Source of the DNA: Antedon mediterranea
Lineage: Eukaryota; Echinodermata; Crinoidea; Comatulida; Antedonidae
Assembly (NCBI RefSeq): GCF_964355755.1
Contig: NC_092680.1
Span: forward strand, 12,685,001-12,749,000
Direction of reading: 5' to 3'
Length of the DNA: 64,000 bases
Part shown: one piece after another, positions 1-13,385 of the stretch
Layout of the letters: the number at the start of each line of letters is the position of its first letter
Position numbering within the stretch: position 1 is the first letter of the stretch
Program-made: the position numbers and the translations under genes
The notes under the pieces: model-generated
What the model was told of the DNA's origin: nothing
Seen by the model: the letters and a program-made list of their open reading frames with translations, nothing else
The model's database searches: none

Positions 1-1094
1 CCTATCGAAGTCAAGATGTTATAGATACAAAAACAAGTCGGGAACTGTAATCGGGTATGTTGATTTGTACAAAATGCAACGAAATGTTTCACTTTATATG
101 GTATATATAGAAATAATGTTTTATCATAGATTAATTATTTCGTGTATTATATATTTATGTTAATATTAATTAAAACATATTTTGAGATGCCAATTTATCA
201 ACGTAAATCGTAATTTTAAAATGAAAATTTCGTTATTTTGTGTAGTATTGATGACGCGTGACTCAGTGATTAATTTTCATATACCTCTAGATCCGGGTAT
301 ATTTTATCTTGTAACAAAAGCGCATAAAAATTATAATATTATAATAATTTCATAGGCTTTTGGTTATTATCCATATAATATGCGAAATGGGGTAATTATT
401 ACTAAAACGAGGACGTTGTGTTGTTGTTTGTCTATTATCTTATTTCTATATCTTCGTTATTGCCAGACAAAGGGCGTGTGCTTAGTGCATTGTTTCTTTG
501 TCGTCGGAAAAGAAGAAATTATTTTATCGTTTAATACATTTTAATAATATCTACCATGTCCACACAAAAAAACCATTAAAAAAAAGTTGTAGACATTCGT
601 ATTATAATTAATAAAAAAAAACAAATGTTAAATTCAGAATTTAACATTAATGCACGAGCGCCTACTGGAAACGGTTTAGCAAGACAAGCTGTTTTACTGA
701 TACAACCACTGATCCATAGAAATATTATTGATCGTACAATATTACCGACACTCGTAAAAATAATCTTCTGTACTACATCGATTTCTAGTTAATAAAATGT
801 ATTATACAACAATTAAAAAAAAGAGATAAGAAACTGCACCGAAACTCGGGTGGATTGCCAATGATGCAATAAGGATGATAGGCCTAATTGTGTAATCTAA
901 AAATATTTGATTAAACTGAATTGCCAATTTATAATCATCGTTATCAAAATTCGATTCTTACCTCGTTTGATTACAGAATGATGATCACCGTATATGTGCT
1001 GCGATGTATCGTCATGCGCAGTCTGCAAAAAAATAATAACAATACATTATTAAATATAAACATGTAAAATTCACATCAATTTAAAATGGATGAC
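1..1094. other. Non-coding AT-rich DNA
   Basis: I see no coding exon or RNA gene on either strand. The stretch is AT-rich with short A and T runs and no recognisable repeat boundary. It may belong to the long intron or 3' side of the AP-2 gene further right, since that gene reads leftwards and its later exons are not visible in this window. Confidence 0.5.
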
Positions 1095-1384
1095 CTCTGT
1101 CTACACTATCAAACTACTTTGACTAAAAATAATGGCGATATACCCATTACATATCTGGTAGTGATTTATTTTATTTTATTTTATTCAATTTTCAGGCACA
1201 AAAATACATGACAACAAGACAGCGGTGCAGCACCCTGAGGATTGCCATGAGTGCAAAGCACTATCGAGATGGCTCTCCATATACTGCACTTGAACATATA
1301 AGATGTGACATCATCAATCATGTCCATATATCAGCACATCACATTTTTTCACATCACATAGAGTTTGATAGTGTAGAAAGAGCT
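1095..1384. mobile_element. Palindromic MITE, copy A (with internal insertion)
   Basis: The left end reads CTCTGTCTACACTATCAAAC and the right end is its near reverse complement (AGTTTGATAGTGTAGAAAGAG), so the segment has terminal inverted repeats of about 20 bp. The interior contains the family's characteristic 'viewable' block of CATCATCATGTCCATAT and CACATCACAT motifs near the right end. It is about twice as long as the other four copies in this window because of a TTTTA-rich stretch and unrelated sequence in the middle. A 63-codon ORF lies inside and is not considered a gene. The element has no transposase, so it is non-autonomous. Confidence 0.7.
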
Positions 1385-3583
1385 ATACACTCAGCATAAA
1401 ACAAATCATCAGATTAGAAAAGGAATTGGCAGACAATTGTAAAATATCCTATTCTTCAAGTGGCCGTTTCGACACAATTGTATTAGTGCTTGGTCACTAT
1501 TGATTGTCCAAATATCAAAAGAGGCCGATCAAGAGTCCCTAAAGGCGGTGTTATATTTATTTTAGTTTGTTTGAAGACAGAATGTTGTGTCTGAGTTGGT
1601 TTAGAACAAAACGTTTGTGGTGACGTTCATTTACAAGATGAATTCTTCATCTGCTATGAGGTGGCCATGATGATGGATTAGAATGCCAACTGACAATACG
1701 AATATTTAAATAACTACAAAACAATTCAGGCCTGCACACTATATGAAACAAAAAGTATGCTTTGTTACCAGCCATCGTCGTTGAATTTGAAGAGCAAAAA
1801 CAAATGTAAGAGTTGTTCATACAGAAGAGTTCGTTAAATGAAGTAGCGTACTGCATTGTGGGACGGATTACGACTACTGGAAGCCAAATGCAATTTGATG
1901 TTTGTCATATTATTGCAATTATTCATTATTATGCAAAAAATAACAAAAACAATTAAACATCGTTTACATTTAGAATTCAACGTCATCTGTAAAAATTGAC
2001 ACGATGTGTGAACCCTGATTATTGAAGTGGACAGACGGAACACAGCACGGTCAATAATTGTTAAAATGGCTCGGCCCTCGGGTACATATCGTCTGCGACT
2101 TCTTTCACCAAGAATTCGATTGTGTCTATTGCTAGTATACAGAAAATTAAAATATCTAGTCTATAGGATATTTATTTGTGTAATAAAAATAATAGGTGTG
2201 TTTGGGTGAATTGATTTGGGTTATGGGATGACCATTCTAGACAATTGTTTTGTTCTGTTCATTTTTATACACGTATATGGAAATTGTCGGTGAGTATAAG
2301 GAAGATACATATTGAAAGGGCAACCTCCACCAGGCTCAATGCTATTACTTCCTATTCCATTTCGGATATTACCAATCGAAAGCTAATGTGATTCAGAAGA
2401 TGTTAATTAACAAAATGACTTCTACTTGTTGATTTATCTCGAGAAGACCGAGGAAAGCCTGTTACTTGTAATGGATTAAATACATGCAACTCGAATCATT
2501 TCGCACTTCGCTCTCATCCATTAATCTGTACATTAAACATATGCCTTGTACATGTCGTATTAGGGGGACTTCCGATTTAAATCTCTTTAAATCCACTTGC
2601 TTAGTTAGTGGGATAGTGTAAGGATGTTAAACCGCTATCAGTGAAGCTAAACAAGGGAATACACTCGCAATGTCTTTCAACAAACATATTCCTTGAACGA
2701 CGACGCATCGGGTTAGGAACACACAGAGTGTTTAGTTGTAATAATAATTACCGTAATTAGTAAATAGTAGCTGGTAATTACCAAAACATTGGTTCTGACA
2801 GATTCAGAGTCTGTTAGAAGAACTATAATGGCCATTAGAAAGAAAACTGGTTGACAGTAATTTCACACTTAGGAATCATACACACTTGAACTTGAAGAAA
2901 CTTGTGAAAAATCTCATTCGGATATAAATTACGCGTAACGATTATTCACAAACTAACTATATATACATTTAGACATAGATTATTAAAATCAACTGAAATG
3001 AACATTAATTCTATACAAATTGCATAACTGAGTCATCTGCCCTACTTTTCTCTGCTCACAATTTACATCAATTTGAATACACTGTAGCTGCTACATCAAA
3101 TTATATAGGTTTTTTAGAAATCAAAATATTACGAAGAGCACAATAGATTCTATTCATACTAAAATATATTTTTGTTTGGAAAGCTTATAAATAGTTATTT
3201 TTATCCTATTACATTCTAAGCTGTGTCCTGATGTAGGCCTATGACCAGTTTAGCGTTCAAGATCATATTAACTAAGACAACGGATGTGAGATGCAGTATA
3301 GAACTTTATAGTAATAGTTCACCAACTAAAATAATGCACCCGTTCCGTTTTCACGACGTACCATATGACAAGCTAGCAGCGATTGAGTCTACCAGTCATT
3401 CTGCGCATGATCACATGTATCTTACAGAATAAAGTTAGTAACCTTAATATTGGATTGCATTTTCGGAAATTAAAAATTGAATATAATATAATAGCCAAGA
3501 CACGTAATCTATCAATAGAATAGCTTTATAATATAATAATACAGGTGCGATTTCAAAGGGAAAATAGATGAGCTGAGCTTCTT
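1385..3583. other. Non-coding DNA, nothing recognised
   Basis: Several 60-70 codon ORFs occur on both strands (for example 1647-1856 and 1834-2043 on minus, 2027-2209 on plus). They overlap each other, lack family motifs and show no convincing splice borders, so I do not call genes. No repeat or RNA gene is recognised. Confidence 0.45.
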
Positions 3584-3892
3584 TTATGATCGACAAAAAT
3601 AACAAGCAGGCAGACGAGTATCGTTGATGTTTTCAAAAGGTTGAATCAGTTGTGTTTTGTCTAAGATGTGACAGATTTGTAATGAATAACCTACACATCC
3701 GTAGCCTCTTATATACCAGAAGAAAGGAGCGCCATTAGGATAATCGATAGAAATAAAACATGGATTACGCGGCAAAGCTGCAATAACGTTCAGGCACTTG
3801 GCGTCATGATGAACGATGGAAACAAATCGTTTCTTTTCATTTTGAACATAGTGCAACGAACGACTCATCGCAATATTATGAAAATAGGTCAT
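3584..3892 (-). CDS. Uncharacterised ORF, 102 codons
   Basis: This is an uninterrupted minus-strand frame from ATG at 3892 to TAA at 3584, with an in-frame TAA eight codons before the ATG. Its composition is less T/A-biased than its surroundings, and the protein looks ordinary rather than low-complexity: six cysteines, a central stretch with IDYPNGAPFFWY, and a CxxC-like end (PACYFCRS). No signal peptide or clear membrane helix is seen and I do not recognise a family. It could be a small single-exon gene, a decayed transposon piece, or chance. It lies alone in non-coding DNA. Confidence 0.22.
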   Translation of the reverse strand: MTYFHNIAMSRSLHYVQNEKKRFVSIVHHDAKCLNVIAALPRNPCFISIDYPNGAPFFWYIRGYGCVGYSLQICHILDKTQLIQPFENINDTRLPACYFCRS

Positions 3893-6800
3893 CGTAGCAA
3901 TGGTTTTTAGTAATTAAATAAATAAAACATCATTGAATTCAGAATAATATTCATATATCTCCATTTTATTATGTTTACACTTTGAACGGGAATCAACAAG
4001 GTTGTGTGTACTTGTACCGTTGATTGTAAACTGTTGTTATCATCAGGGAGATGTAATATCCATACTATTGGTTGGGTGTTATGTTATAACACTTTAATTA
4101 AATAATACTGTAGTTAATGCATCGTTATTTTTGCCTACATCTTTATAAGCATGTTTATAGATTTACAATCTTACCATAAAATTGTCAAAAACAAGTACTG
4201 ACAATAATCGATGGTTAATTAATAATATTTAAAAATAACAATAATATTTATTTCCCCAAATCGATAATGAACATAATAATATAAAGAAAGAAAAGAAATA
4301 TATAAGTGGAAAAGGGACGCCACAGATAAAGCAAGCTTTAAATTGTTCGGAAAACCTTTAGTTTAGGGCGTAAAACTGAATTGCGTTTTGGCAAAACTTG
4401 TTCTATACGCAATGACATACAGAAAGGAGGTTCACGAGCGGTTATGTCAAAGTTGGAGATGAGAGAACTGCAACGATGCAGGAGTCCCGTGGAGAAAATA
4501 ATGATCAGTCAGACAGTGCGTTATTTTCATCTTCCAGATACCATCTACAGTTCACTGAACGATATGCAGGAATATGTATGCAAGCTATGCTACATTATGG
4601 CATACAATCGGTACAGGTTGAGGAAATTAAGCTGCTAGGTTTTTTTTATATAGTTGCATTATTAAATACTTTATTGTACTAAATGTACTGATCACTATAC
4701 AGGAGACAACGTTTTTTAAACACACCTCGACTTATTCGACTCCAACTTTCCCTGTTCGAACCGCAGTGATACTTTTCATTAGTTATCTTTTCCATTATGC
4801 ATGCCTATGCTTTATAATAATGTTTTTTTTATATATATACAAGGTCTATTTAATACAATAAGCGTGTAATAACTTACTTAGCTAACAATACGGAAGAGTC
4901 TACAGCAATTACTTCCTGTTATTAATATTGTAGTACAGTTTTATTATCATTATCTAGGCCTTTGATATATCTATCGTATATTATTACTATATCGTCTTTT
5001 AAACAAGTTCTATGCCGTGTACATTGATGGATATCACAGGCCTGGCGGATGTGTACATGAAAAGATATGTCTCATCATATCGGTGTTTTGTGACCCCCAT
5101 ACCTAGGCCTAGTGTACTTTCGACAAGCTCTTTTAACTTTCTATTTCATCAAGCGAGAGAATTCATCACAAGTGGGGCTGGTGTAGAGTGATGCCCTCGT
5201 ACACAATCCTGCCACCTATCAACAACATCAACAGTGGTGTACATTCAACACACTTGCATCGTGTAAACACTGGGACAGAATAGACCATGACGTGGAAAAA
5301 GCGGTCTAATTTTAATGAGGATTGATGTAATAGAAATAACAGTTTAGTTCGTTATTTTCCGAGATGACTCCATAATTTAATTTACTGATGCTAAACTTGA
5401 TTATTCCATTTCGCCTTTGTTCTCATTTTAAACTAGGACTAGCATCAGGCCTAACATAGGTGAGCATTTATTGTTGTGTTCTTATGCCTATTTTGTTCCT
5501 AATAAAACTTTAGTACTATAACCTATGTTGTTGTATAACAATGTGCGAATCGAGAGTTTAATCATCAACGAATTTTCACAAACAAACCTCGTGTGTGCTG
5601 ATTGTTATTAACTAGAAACTACATTAAAAAATAAAAAGTACACTCACTCAAGTGATAAAAAAGAATATGAGATTTTAAATGGAGGATAATAAGAGATTAT
5701 AAAAGTGCTTTAATTCCTGTGTTTAGGATCGATAAAATCTGCCTTAGGCAAACTCGAATATTTATGGTTAAAAGTGTCGACTTTAACACGACGTCGGGGC
5801 TTTGAGGAATCCCATGGCTTTAGTTAATGGTGTGAAAATCACGACGCGTTAACTCCTTTTCTGACGCGCTAAGGGTAGGTTCAACCAACGAGAGAATCTC
5901 AAATGATTTTTAACGTACTCGGCACTCCATTCGACTAAAATCAGATAAAATCTTCTAAGTAATGACCGCGTCTGTAAAGTGATTACCATGGCCTTTGTAA
6001 TTAATGAATTGATTCTGTTAATTATTGAGAGTGTTTAATCGATGGGAAATGATCGAATTTAACAACAATTATTACAATCGTCATGGCGAAGAGCAAGCTT
6101 TCATTGTAGTAGCCTACCTTATACTTATAATTAATTGAATATCTATATACCTGTATATATATTTTAAACTAGGGGCAACGAACCGCCATTAAATCAGTTC
6201 GGTATTTTAAATTATTATTACAAACTAATCACTTCGTAAATGTATTGGTGTGTATGGAATGGTGGAATATATTTCTGTCTTGAAAACAACTTGCTATTTA
6301 AAAGAATTGTTAACAAATTTAATTTTATGTAATCAGAACAAACATAATTTACATAATATCACGTGACTTTAACCAATCATGTTAAAATTATTACGACCAT
6401 ATATTTAAAAAAAACAATGTAATTGAAGTATATTTAAATTGAAAAATTATTGCTAAACATAGTGGTTATCATAAATATGAATCAACCTCGATCTAATCAT
6501 GTACACAAAGAGGCTTCATCAGAACTTAAACTAAAAATTCTAAGCATCAAATATTTTCTGAACGAAGATGCGTCTCCTTTTGATTACCCTAGAAAGGTAA
6601 TTAGTGAGATCGCAATTATTGCAATCGAACCGGCAAAGTACATACTTTGTAGGTGAACCTTTTTTTGATGTCGTCGGCTTGCCATAGTGCATGGATATTA
6701 CAGGGAGGTGACGTAACTCATGGGAATACTGATGCATAGGAAGGGGATATTCTTTGTGTTGAGGTAGCATGTCTATTCCCCAACCTCTGTACGCTACGCG

Positions 6801-9800
6801 CACGGCTGCCTTTTAAGTCCAATGGAATATCAATTTTGTCCGATAATTATGCACCATAGTCATTTATAATGGTATTAAAAATATAATCATCATCAGAAAC
6901 ATCATCTGATAACATTATGAAAAAGGAATAAAAACTGATGCATTGTAGGGCCTATATTAGTTTTGATTATTATATATTATATATATTATTATGTAATTTA
7001 CTAAGAACTTTTACAAGTATACATTTAAGTATTGTCTTCGTACAAGTAAAATAACCATAAGGTTTGCAAAAATCAGCCCGTATGTAAATTGAACCATGAT
7101 GATAAACCAAAGGTTTAGAACGACATGAATTCCCGGCCAAATTGCATCATTTACGCTTGGTTTACACTAGAATAAATGAAGCAAAAAGCAGGGCTAGTGT
7201 TACTGAATTTATCGACCGTTTTTAGACTATAAACATTCTCGGCCGACTGCCAGGACGAAATGACAGTCATGTATACGTAGGTTAATTTCATTAAAGGCTT
7301 CTGTGATAAATACATTACCAATGATAGTGTAAACGCATGTCTAGCAGCAGCTATCTAATTAAGGTTAACTTCTCGTGTAAACGACGCTTAACTTAATACG
7401 ATGTTGCATACCTCTTACTTAGAACAAATTAAATAAAGCACTCTGGCAACAGAATATACGGGACAATTATGCAATGTGAACAATTGCTGTTTAGTTTTAA
7501 TACATGTAAAATGTAATATGTGTGCGGGATCTTTGTACACTTATTTAGTGCTGCTAACATTTGGCCACGATCATATCACATTCAAATCTTTTCAAATTCA
7601 AATTGTTTTTGTAATTTTTTTTTATTTCTTTCCAAATCTCGTCACAATAAATGGATTACTGTTCACCAATTCGTTTTTCTTTATGACTTATAAGATACCC
7701 AATTAACCGAACATCATTTTACCGTTTGTTTTTATTGTTTACAGCGTAACTTTTGTTCCGTTAATTGTTGAGCTACAAAACAATTAATGTTCTTATTGTG
7801 TAAGTGTAACAATGTAACACTCATTTGACAGATTATTCAATCGTATTGCAAGAGAGTACATTTGTTGTCACCAGATTTACCTTAGTACAAACGCCCAAGG
7901 CTTTAGGACGAGATACAAAAACCAATTGTTTAATAAGACCCTTTAAAAGTGTTGTACTTAAAAAAACAGAAACGGTTTTTAAACTACCTATAGAGTAATA
8001 CTTAGTGGTTAATTGTAACGCAATTTGTTGCATTACAAGCTAATTCAAATGATTTAATTCCCTTATACTGGTTTATATCATCATCGAGATGTATAATTCC
8101 AACCACAGATGTACGACCTGGACCCGCCCGGTGGGAGTTATTTAAGCAGGCTTGCCTAAAATTAAACCTTAAACTAGGTTGCCTAGCTTAAGTTTAAACT
8201 GAAAAGAAAATGGTGCGACAGATCGTCGCAGCAAACGTACATTGCTATCACTAACAGAAGCTTTATTCCCCGGAGAGAAACCCACTGACGATCCTATTGT
8301 CATGTTCTTTGCGAGTCTTAATTCAAAATCATTCCATCAACACTATTATTACTCATAAAGTTGTTGTTATGATAATGAGAGAGCTCCACGAATATAAGAA
8401 TTAATTTTCTTTTTCTGAATGGTGGTGTTGGTGTACTAAATAATCTTTTATCCTATAGCAAAATGGCTGGAAAGATACAAAGTGGCTTTTATAGCATGTT
8501 ACATTGTTCGCCAGCGACTCGTCGTTTCGTTATGGTTTCTTATGTATCAAACTGATATCATGACCTATACCATACCTATACCATATTCAAATATGAAACA
8601 AGTTTAACAAATATAAGGTCTATCTGCTAATTATTACTGAATACAAAAAATGGAATTGTTCACCTATAATTAAAAGGCTTATTAAAAAAATTAATATTGT
8701 TTAAATATTCTATTTAACAAGAAGAAAAGCAATAAATCGGTAACATCTTAACAAAATAAATACAGAAGGAAAAGCACAACAGTGCGTGAAATGCTTACTA
8801 AATGAAGCGAATAGTTAATGTGCTACATTTAACACAGTAATAGGCCTAGAACACATTGGTATGCTACTGCATAACGATGTGCTGTGTTTCATGTTTGCTG
8901 GAGATTTTTCAATTAGGTGAGATTTTTCTCTATAGCCAAGTTTAGAAAATAAATAATGCTTGTTTCTGTCGGTAGATCCGTGATTCACACATTTTACTAG
9001 ATTTTATGGACAGCATTGTTCTGTTCCTACACAATGGTACGAGGGACAATTTGCGACTAATACTTTGATGCTGGTTTTCCTTCTAACTTCCACACAAACA
9101 TAAAACAAATCTTCTACAGTTGATTTTATACGAATACGTTCAATCTAATTTTTTTTTATATTAATACATTTTAGGCTGGGGATTTAATAATTGCAGGGGA
9201 ATTTAACTCTTCCCTGATAATTGCAAAGTCTAAATTGGCTTTTAGTTGTCGTCGTATTGTAACACAAACTTGTGAGATACAACAGAGATGCAAAATATTA
9301 TTATGATATTACTCAGTCTAACGGAATGCGCATCTGAAATATTGGAACAGCTAGAGACTGGAGGTCAATGACATGAGTTCATCCACACCTACCCCCGGCT
9401 GGGAGAATGACCTAGCGACCCTGCCTCAGTAGGGGGATGCAACACTAGTATAGAGAACGTGCCTGTGAGGCGAAAATACCGAGGTAGTCGGCAAATCAAC
9501 CAATTACATCGCACTATCTACAAACTCTCATCATAACAAAACCTACAACATACGATCGTGCTCTGTGGTATTATAATAGGGAAATTGAATAGCATTTTGA
9601 AGTTTAAAATTTAACTTTTAGTAGGTAAATAACACAAGTATAGAAATGTGCACTTCAGTAACATATACCGATTAAATACCACATCTGATAATTTGACCAC
9701 GCCCTCCAAGGGAGGTCTAAGAATGTGTCAACAACAAAAAGCAAGAAGGATGAGGATTGTCACAGATCATTGTATATTCCATCGTGCAACATTTTATACT

Positions 9801-11798
9801 TAAAATTGTGCCATCCATTGTGTTACCATCATGCCAAAGTTAACGTTACTCATTTTTTAATTGTTAAAAATAATTGTGAAAATTAGTTAATGAATAATCA
9901 ACGTTAATGTGTATTGATATAATTTAAAATTAATAATTAAAATTGGCATTGACATAAATCAACTATAAATACGCTTTTAATCATCGGGTATACATCCCAA
10001 GATGGTCTGTTTTAGCCAATAATCTCATTCCAGGGACGTAGTGGTGGGAATGAGTCGGGAACATCACGGAGTATCAGAACACAAGGTGACGTGGATCTGA
10101 TCGAGGACAGCAAATTATAACATGAACAATCTATCTTAAATTTTAACTAATCTTTAAACGAAGTAAACGAATAAATGAACATATTATTATGATTCACTTA
10201 AACTTGAAGTTTATTTTATATTTATATATTTAGATGGTTATATTTATCCTTGTGCCTTGATATGCCCCTTTTACTTTGGCTAGTCCTTAAGGTAAGCATT
10301 TGTTTTATTTTATTATTTTATTGTATTCGTAATGTTTGCCTTTTGTTTTATTGAATAAAAGTGGTATAAGTGGTATTCTGTTGCTTATATACTTAATGAA
10401 TTCAAAACATGTGTTTCGTCTTGGAGTTACCCCTTTTATTTTTATTTTAAAATTATTATTTATAATGTCTAACGATTATTGTATTGTTATACAATGAAGG
10501 ACAATTTAAGAAAATATGAAATTAAATTGTGCTGCTGGATCGGTTTTATGTTTGTACATTCTAATGACCGTGGATATTATAGTTGCTGGCCTATTTTGAA
10601 TTTTTGTACTAAGTGAATTAAAAAAAATCATTATTCGTTTAAAATGATATCATAATACTAAATATATCTGTTATAATCTAGCGTAATAATAATAATCATC
10701 TTGAAACGCTGCATATACCGGTTACAGGGTTCATACCATGATTATGTTATCAAAGTATTATCTACAGTATATAATTCATACATTATTAAAATATGAATCT
10801 CTTTAAAATTCACGCCGCGTTTTTAATTCATACTGACGATTATAGCGGATTGTGTCACCCAACATGCACAATCTGCGAGTATTTCATCGGGTTAAATATA
10901 TTGCCTTGACTGGTAAGAATGTTCGTCGTCTTACTTTGAATTAACGAAACGCTTGATAAATGGTATAATATGACGTCACGAGTCTGGAGACGCATGTCAT
11001 CGGGAAATGCTGCGTATAATCGGGAAATGCGTACTTGAAGTATGGAACGCCTACTTCATTATGAAACATTCTAATCATTCGTACGTCTTATTCGTCTACT
11101 GTATTGGATACGTTAGTATAATCATAATAAACACGAAATAATTTGTATTATATGAGTCGAGAGATCACGTCTATATTGGGAGTTTAATAAATACAGCAAT
11201 GCATATTTGTAGACTTAACAGTGTTGATTGTACAAGTACGGTACTGATACACGTTTGATAACTGTAGGACTGTATAATGCAATATACATTGTATTCCGTT
11301 AATAGCTTTGTAATCAATTCAAATTATAACGTACAGGATCCAGAAGATTATAATAAATTATATCTTATTTTACTGCATTTATATTGAAACAACATGATAT
11401 TTTTAGAAGCGCAAGTTTCTTTTCTAATTTCAAACATTTTCTTCGAAATTTCGTTTGAGAAAATATTTAAAAGAAAATCATAGTTTGTTTCAGGACAATT
11501 ATTAATGAGACCAATATTATTGGTTCTTGAACAATATTGCAGATATAAATTGATTAATTGTTAACTAAACGATCTCGTAATTCATTACCGATACTTAGGC
11601 TTAGACATTTATTATTTTAAATTCTACCCCGCGGGCTTGAACTTGCCTTGTCGTTCTTTGTAACGCACAGCCTACGATTTTAAATGAGCCTTAAAAACAA
11701 AATAAATTGTCTGTATCATTTGGGTGTTCTGATTTGTTTTCTCCAAAGGTCGAGGGTTAACATACAGTGTAAAAATCACTTCACGCCATTAATTCTTA
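3893..11798. other. Long non-coding span with isolated unassigned ORFs
   Basis: There is no recognisable gene over about 7.9 kb. ORFs at 4381-4638 (+, 85 codons), 6540-6803 (-, 87 codons) and 7833-8033 (-) have no motif or splice context. An inverted repeat with arms CTTAAACTAGG and CCTAGCTTAAG (one mismatch) sits near 8170-8195. A GC-richer patch near 9400-9540 is discussed as a finding. Two direct copies of ATCGGGAAATGC occur at about 11000 and 11017. The span could be intronic or intergenic relative to the AP-2 gene. Confidence 0.4.
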
Positions 11799-11951
11799 AA
11801 CTCTGCCTACACTATCAAACTAGTTTGAAAAAAATGCATGATGTGCCCAAATATAGTAGTGATATGCCCAGATATGGTAGTGCACATCACTACCATCATC
11901 ATGTCCATGTATGGATACATCACATAAAGTTTGATAGTGTAGACAGAGCTT
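11799..11951. mobile_element. Palindromic MITE, copy B
   Basis: Left terminus CTCTGCCTACACTATCAAAC continues into the palindrome CAAACTAGTTTG; the right terminus is AGTTTGATAGTGTAGACAGA, its inverted partner. The interior carries the family signature GATGTGCCCAAATAT, repeated GGTAGTG words and their complement CATCACTACCATCATCATG, so the whole 150 bp can fold on itself. It is flanked by AAA on the left and TTAAG on the right; a clean target duplication is not obvious. This is the best-formed short copy and can serve as reference for the family. Confidence 0.8.
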
Positions 11952-13344
11952 AAGTTAACATTTTCAGTGCCGTCAAAACCAGCAAGTTACATCATCAAGA
12001 ATATAATTTAAGTGAAGATCACTTTATTAACTATCTTTGTAATTATTTTATCATAAACTGCAGACTTGCATTATGTCAAATATTATATCTTTTTATAAAT
12101 ACAATACAATCTTTATCGTATCCAGTGTCCGTTTTTGTTGCTCCAGTGTCAACACAAAAGTTTATACGTAATCAGCGTCACGTGATTAATTAAGGTTAAC
12201 ATTGTTTATTGGTTCCGAAATTAGTAATTAAATGCACTGGAACGAATTGTATGTCTTGAAGATACTATTATTTCCACCGCCTTGCTTCTATTTACTGTTA
12301 GTTTTGTTATTCTTATATATATATATTGTTTATTGCTTTTTGCTCCATGAATGCTTAACTACTGAAAAAAAGTTTAACTGTGTTTTATAGCCAACTTTTG
12401 CCAAATTCTGTATTTAAAAAACGTATCGAAGAAACGCTTATGTTTTTTGTCATTATTTTTTATACACATTTTAGTTATTTACATTTTACCAGAAATTATT
12501 TAAATTCATGACTGGACTGTAACTGCGTTCAGATTACGTAATCAACACAAATTTATACCAGAATGATCCCCACGCTTTAAATCTATGCGTGTTTTGCTAC
12601 ATTTATGATTTTAAACAACGTACTAGTTTGACATGCTCTGATATGACAACAATATGAGGTCAAACCAATAAGTTGACCTATTTAATGATGCGTAAGGGGA
12701 AACATGATTTAAGTGTTTTAACATACTTTATATCAATCAGATACAAATTAGCATTTATACCAACATGCTGTATTTTACATACTATTGAGTAGAATCTATC
12801 GTAATTTAATATTGAAATTGAGAACTTTAAAAAATAAAAATGTGCTCATATAATAAATCAAAATAGTATTAGTAGGCCTATTGTAAACAATTACAGTATA
12901 ATATTAATTGAAAACATTTTATATAGGCCCTATTAAACTTTAATTATGACATGTGGTCTGTTTAATAATTTTAAAGCCATCCACAGATTAAGTTGAGCCC
13001 ACCCGACTGTTAGCAAGTTGTAGATAACAATTATTGAGTTACGTAAAACTAGAACCTACTAATAACAATTAATTACACACAGACATCAATCTGTAAGACA
13101 ATTACAGGCAACTTTATAATTAACAACGTACTGAGGTTGTGTAATCTATAATCCGAATAGCAGATAACAAGGGGGGTGGACAAGGAACAGAAACAATGGA
13201 TGCATTGTACAATGAGAAGATATTATCTTTAAAATGGTGTAAAAGACAACACGGGGGGAACATCTGTTTTTTAGCTAAAACGGCGGGACACAATAAACGG
13301 TGTAAAACTTCCGATAAACAACAGGTATCTTGAATTCAAATTAA
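11952..13344. other. Non-coding DNA, nothing recognised
   Basis: AT-rich sequence with short AT dinucleotide runs (near 12316) and no ORF of note, no splice-bounded exon and no known repeat. A G-run (GGGGGG near 13171, GGGGGG near 13254) in an otherwise AT-rich context is the only visible feature. Confidence 0.5.
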
Positions 13345-13385
13345 AAAACACCTGAACAGTTTTTAAAAAACTGTTCAGGTTTTTT
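13345..13385. repeat. 41-bp near-perfect palindrome
   Basis: The core ACCTGAACAG with a T run is followed by an A run and CTGTTCAGGT. Arms 13345-13364 and 13366-13385 pair with one mismatch (C13349 opposite T13381) around a single central A. There is effectively no spacer, so the DNA could extrude a cruciform and any transcript would give a tight hairpin. No terminator role is implied in this eukaryotic context. It may be the relic of a fold-back element or of a local inverted duplication. Confidence 0.85.

Noticed and set aside
1208-1399. 63-codon plus-strand ORF
   Set aside because: Lies inside MITE copy A and ends in its terminal repeat.
4720-4770. B-box-like CTGTTCGAACC
   Set aside because: No A box, no cloverleaf and no terminator at the right distance, so not a tRNA gene.
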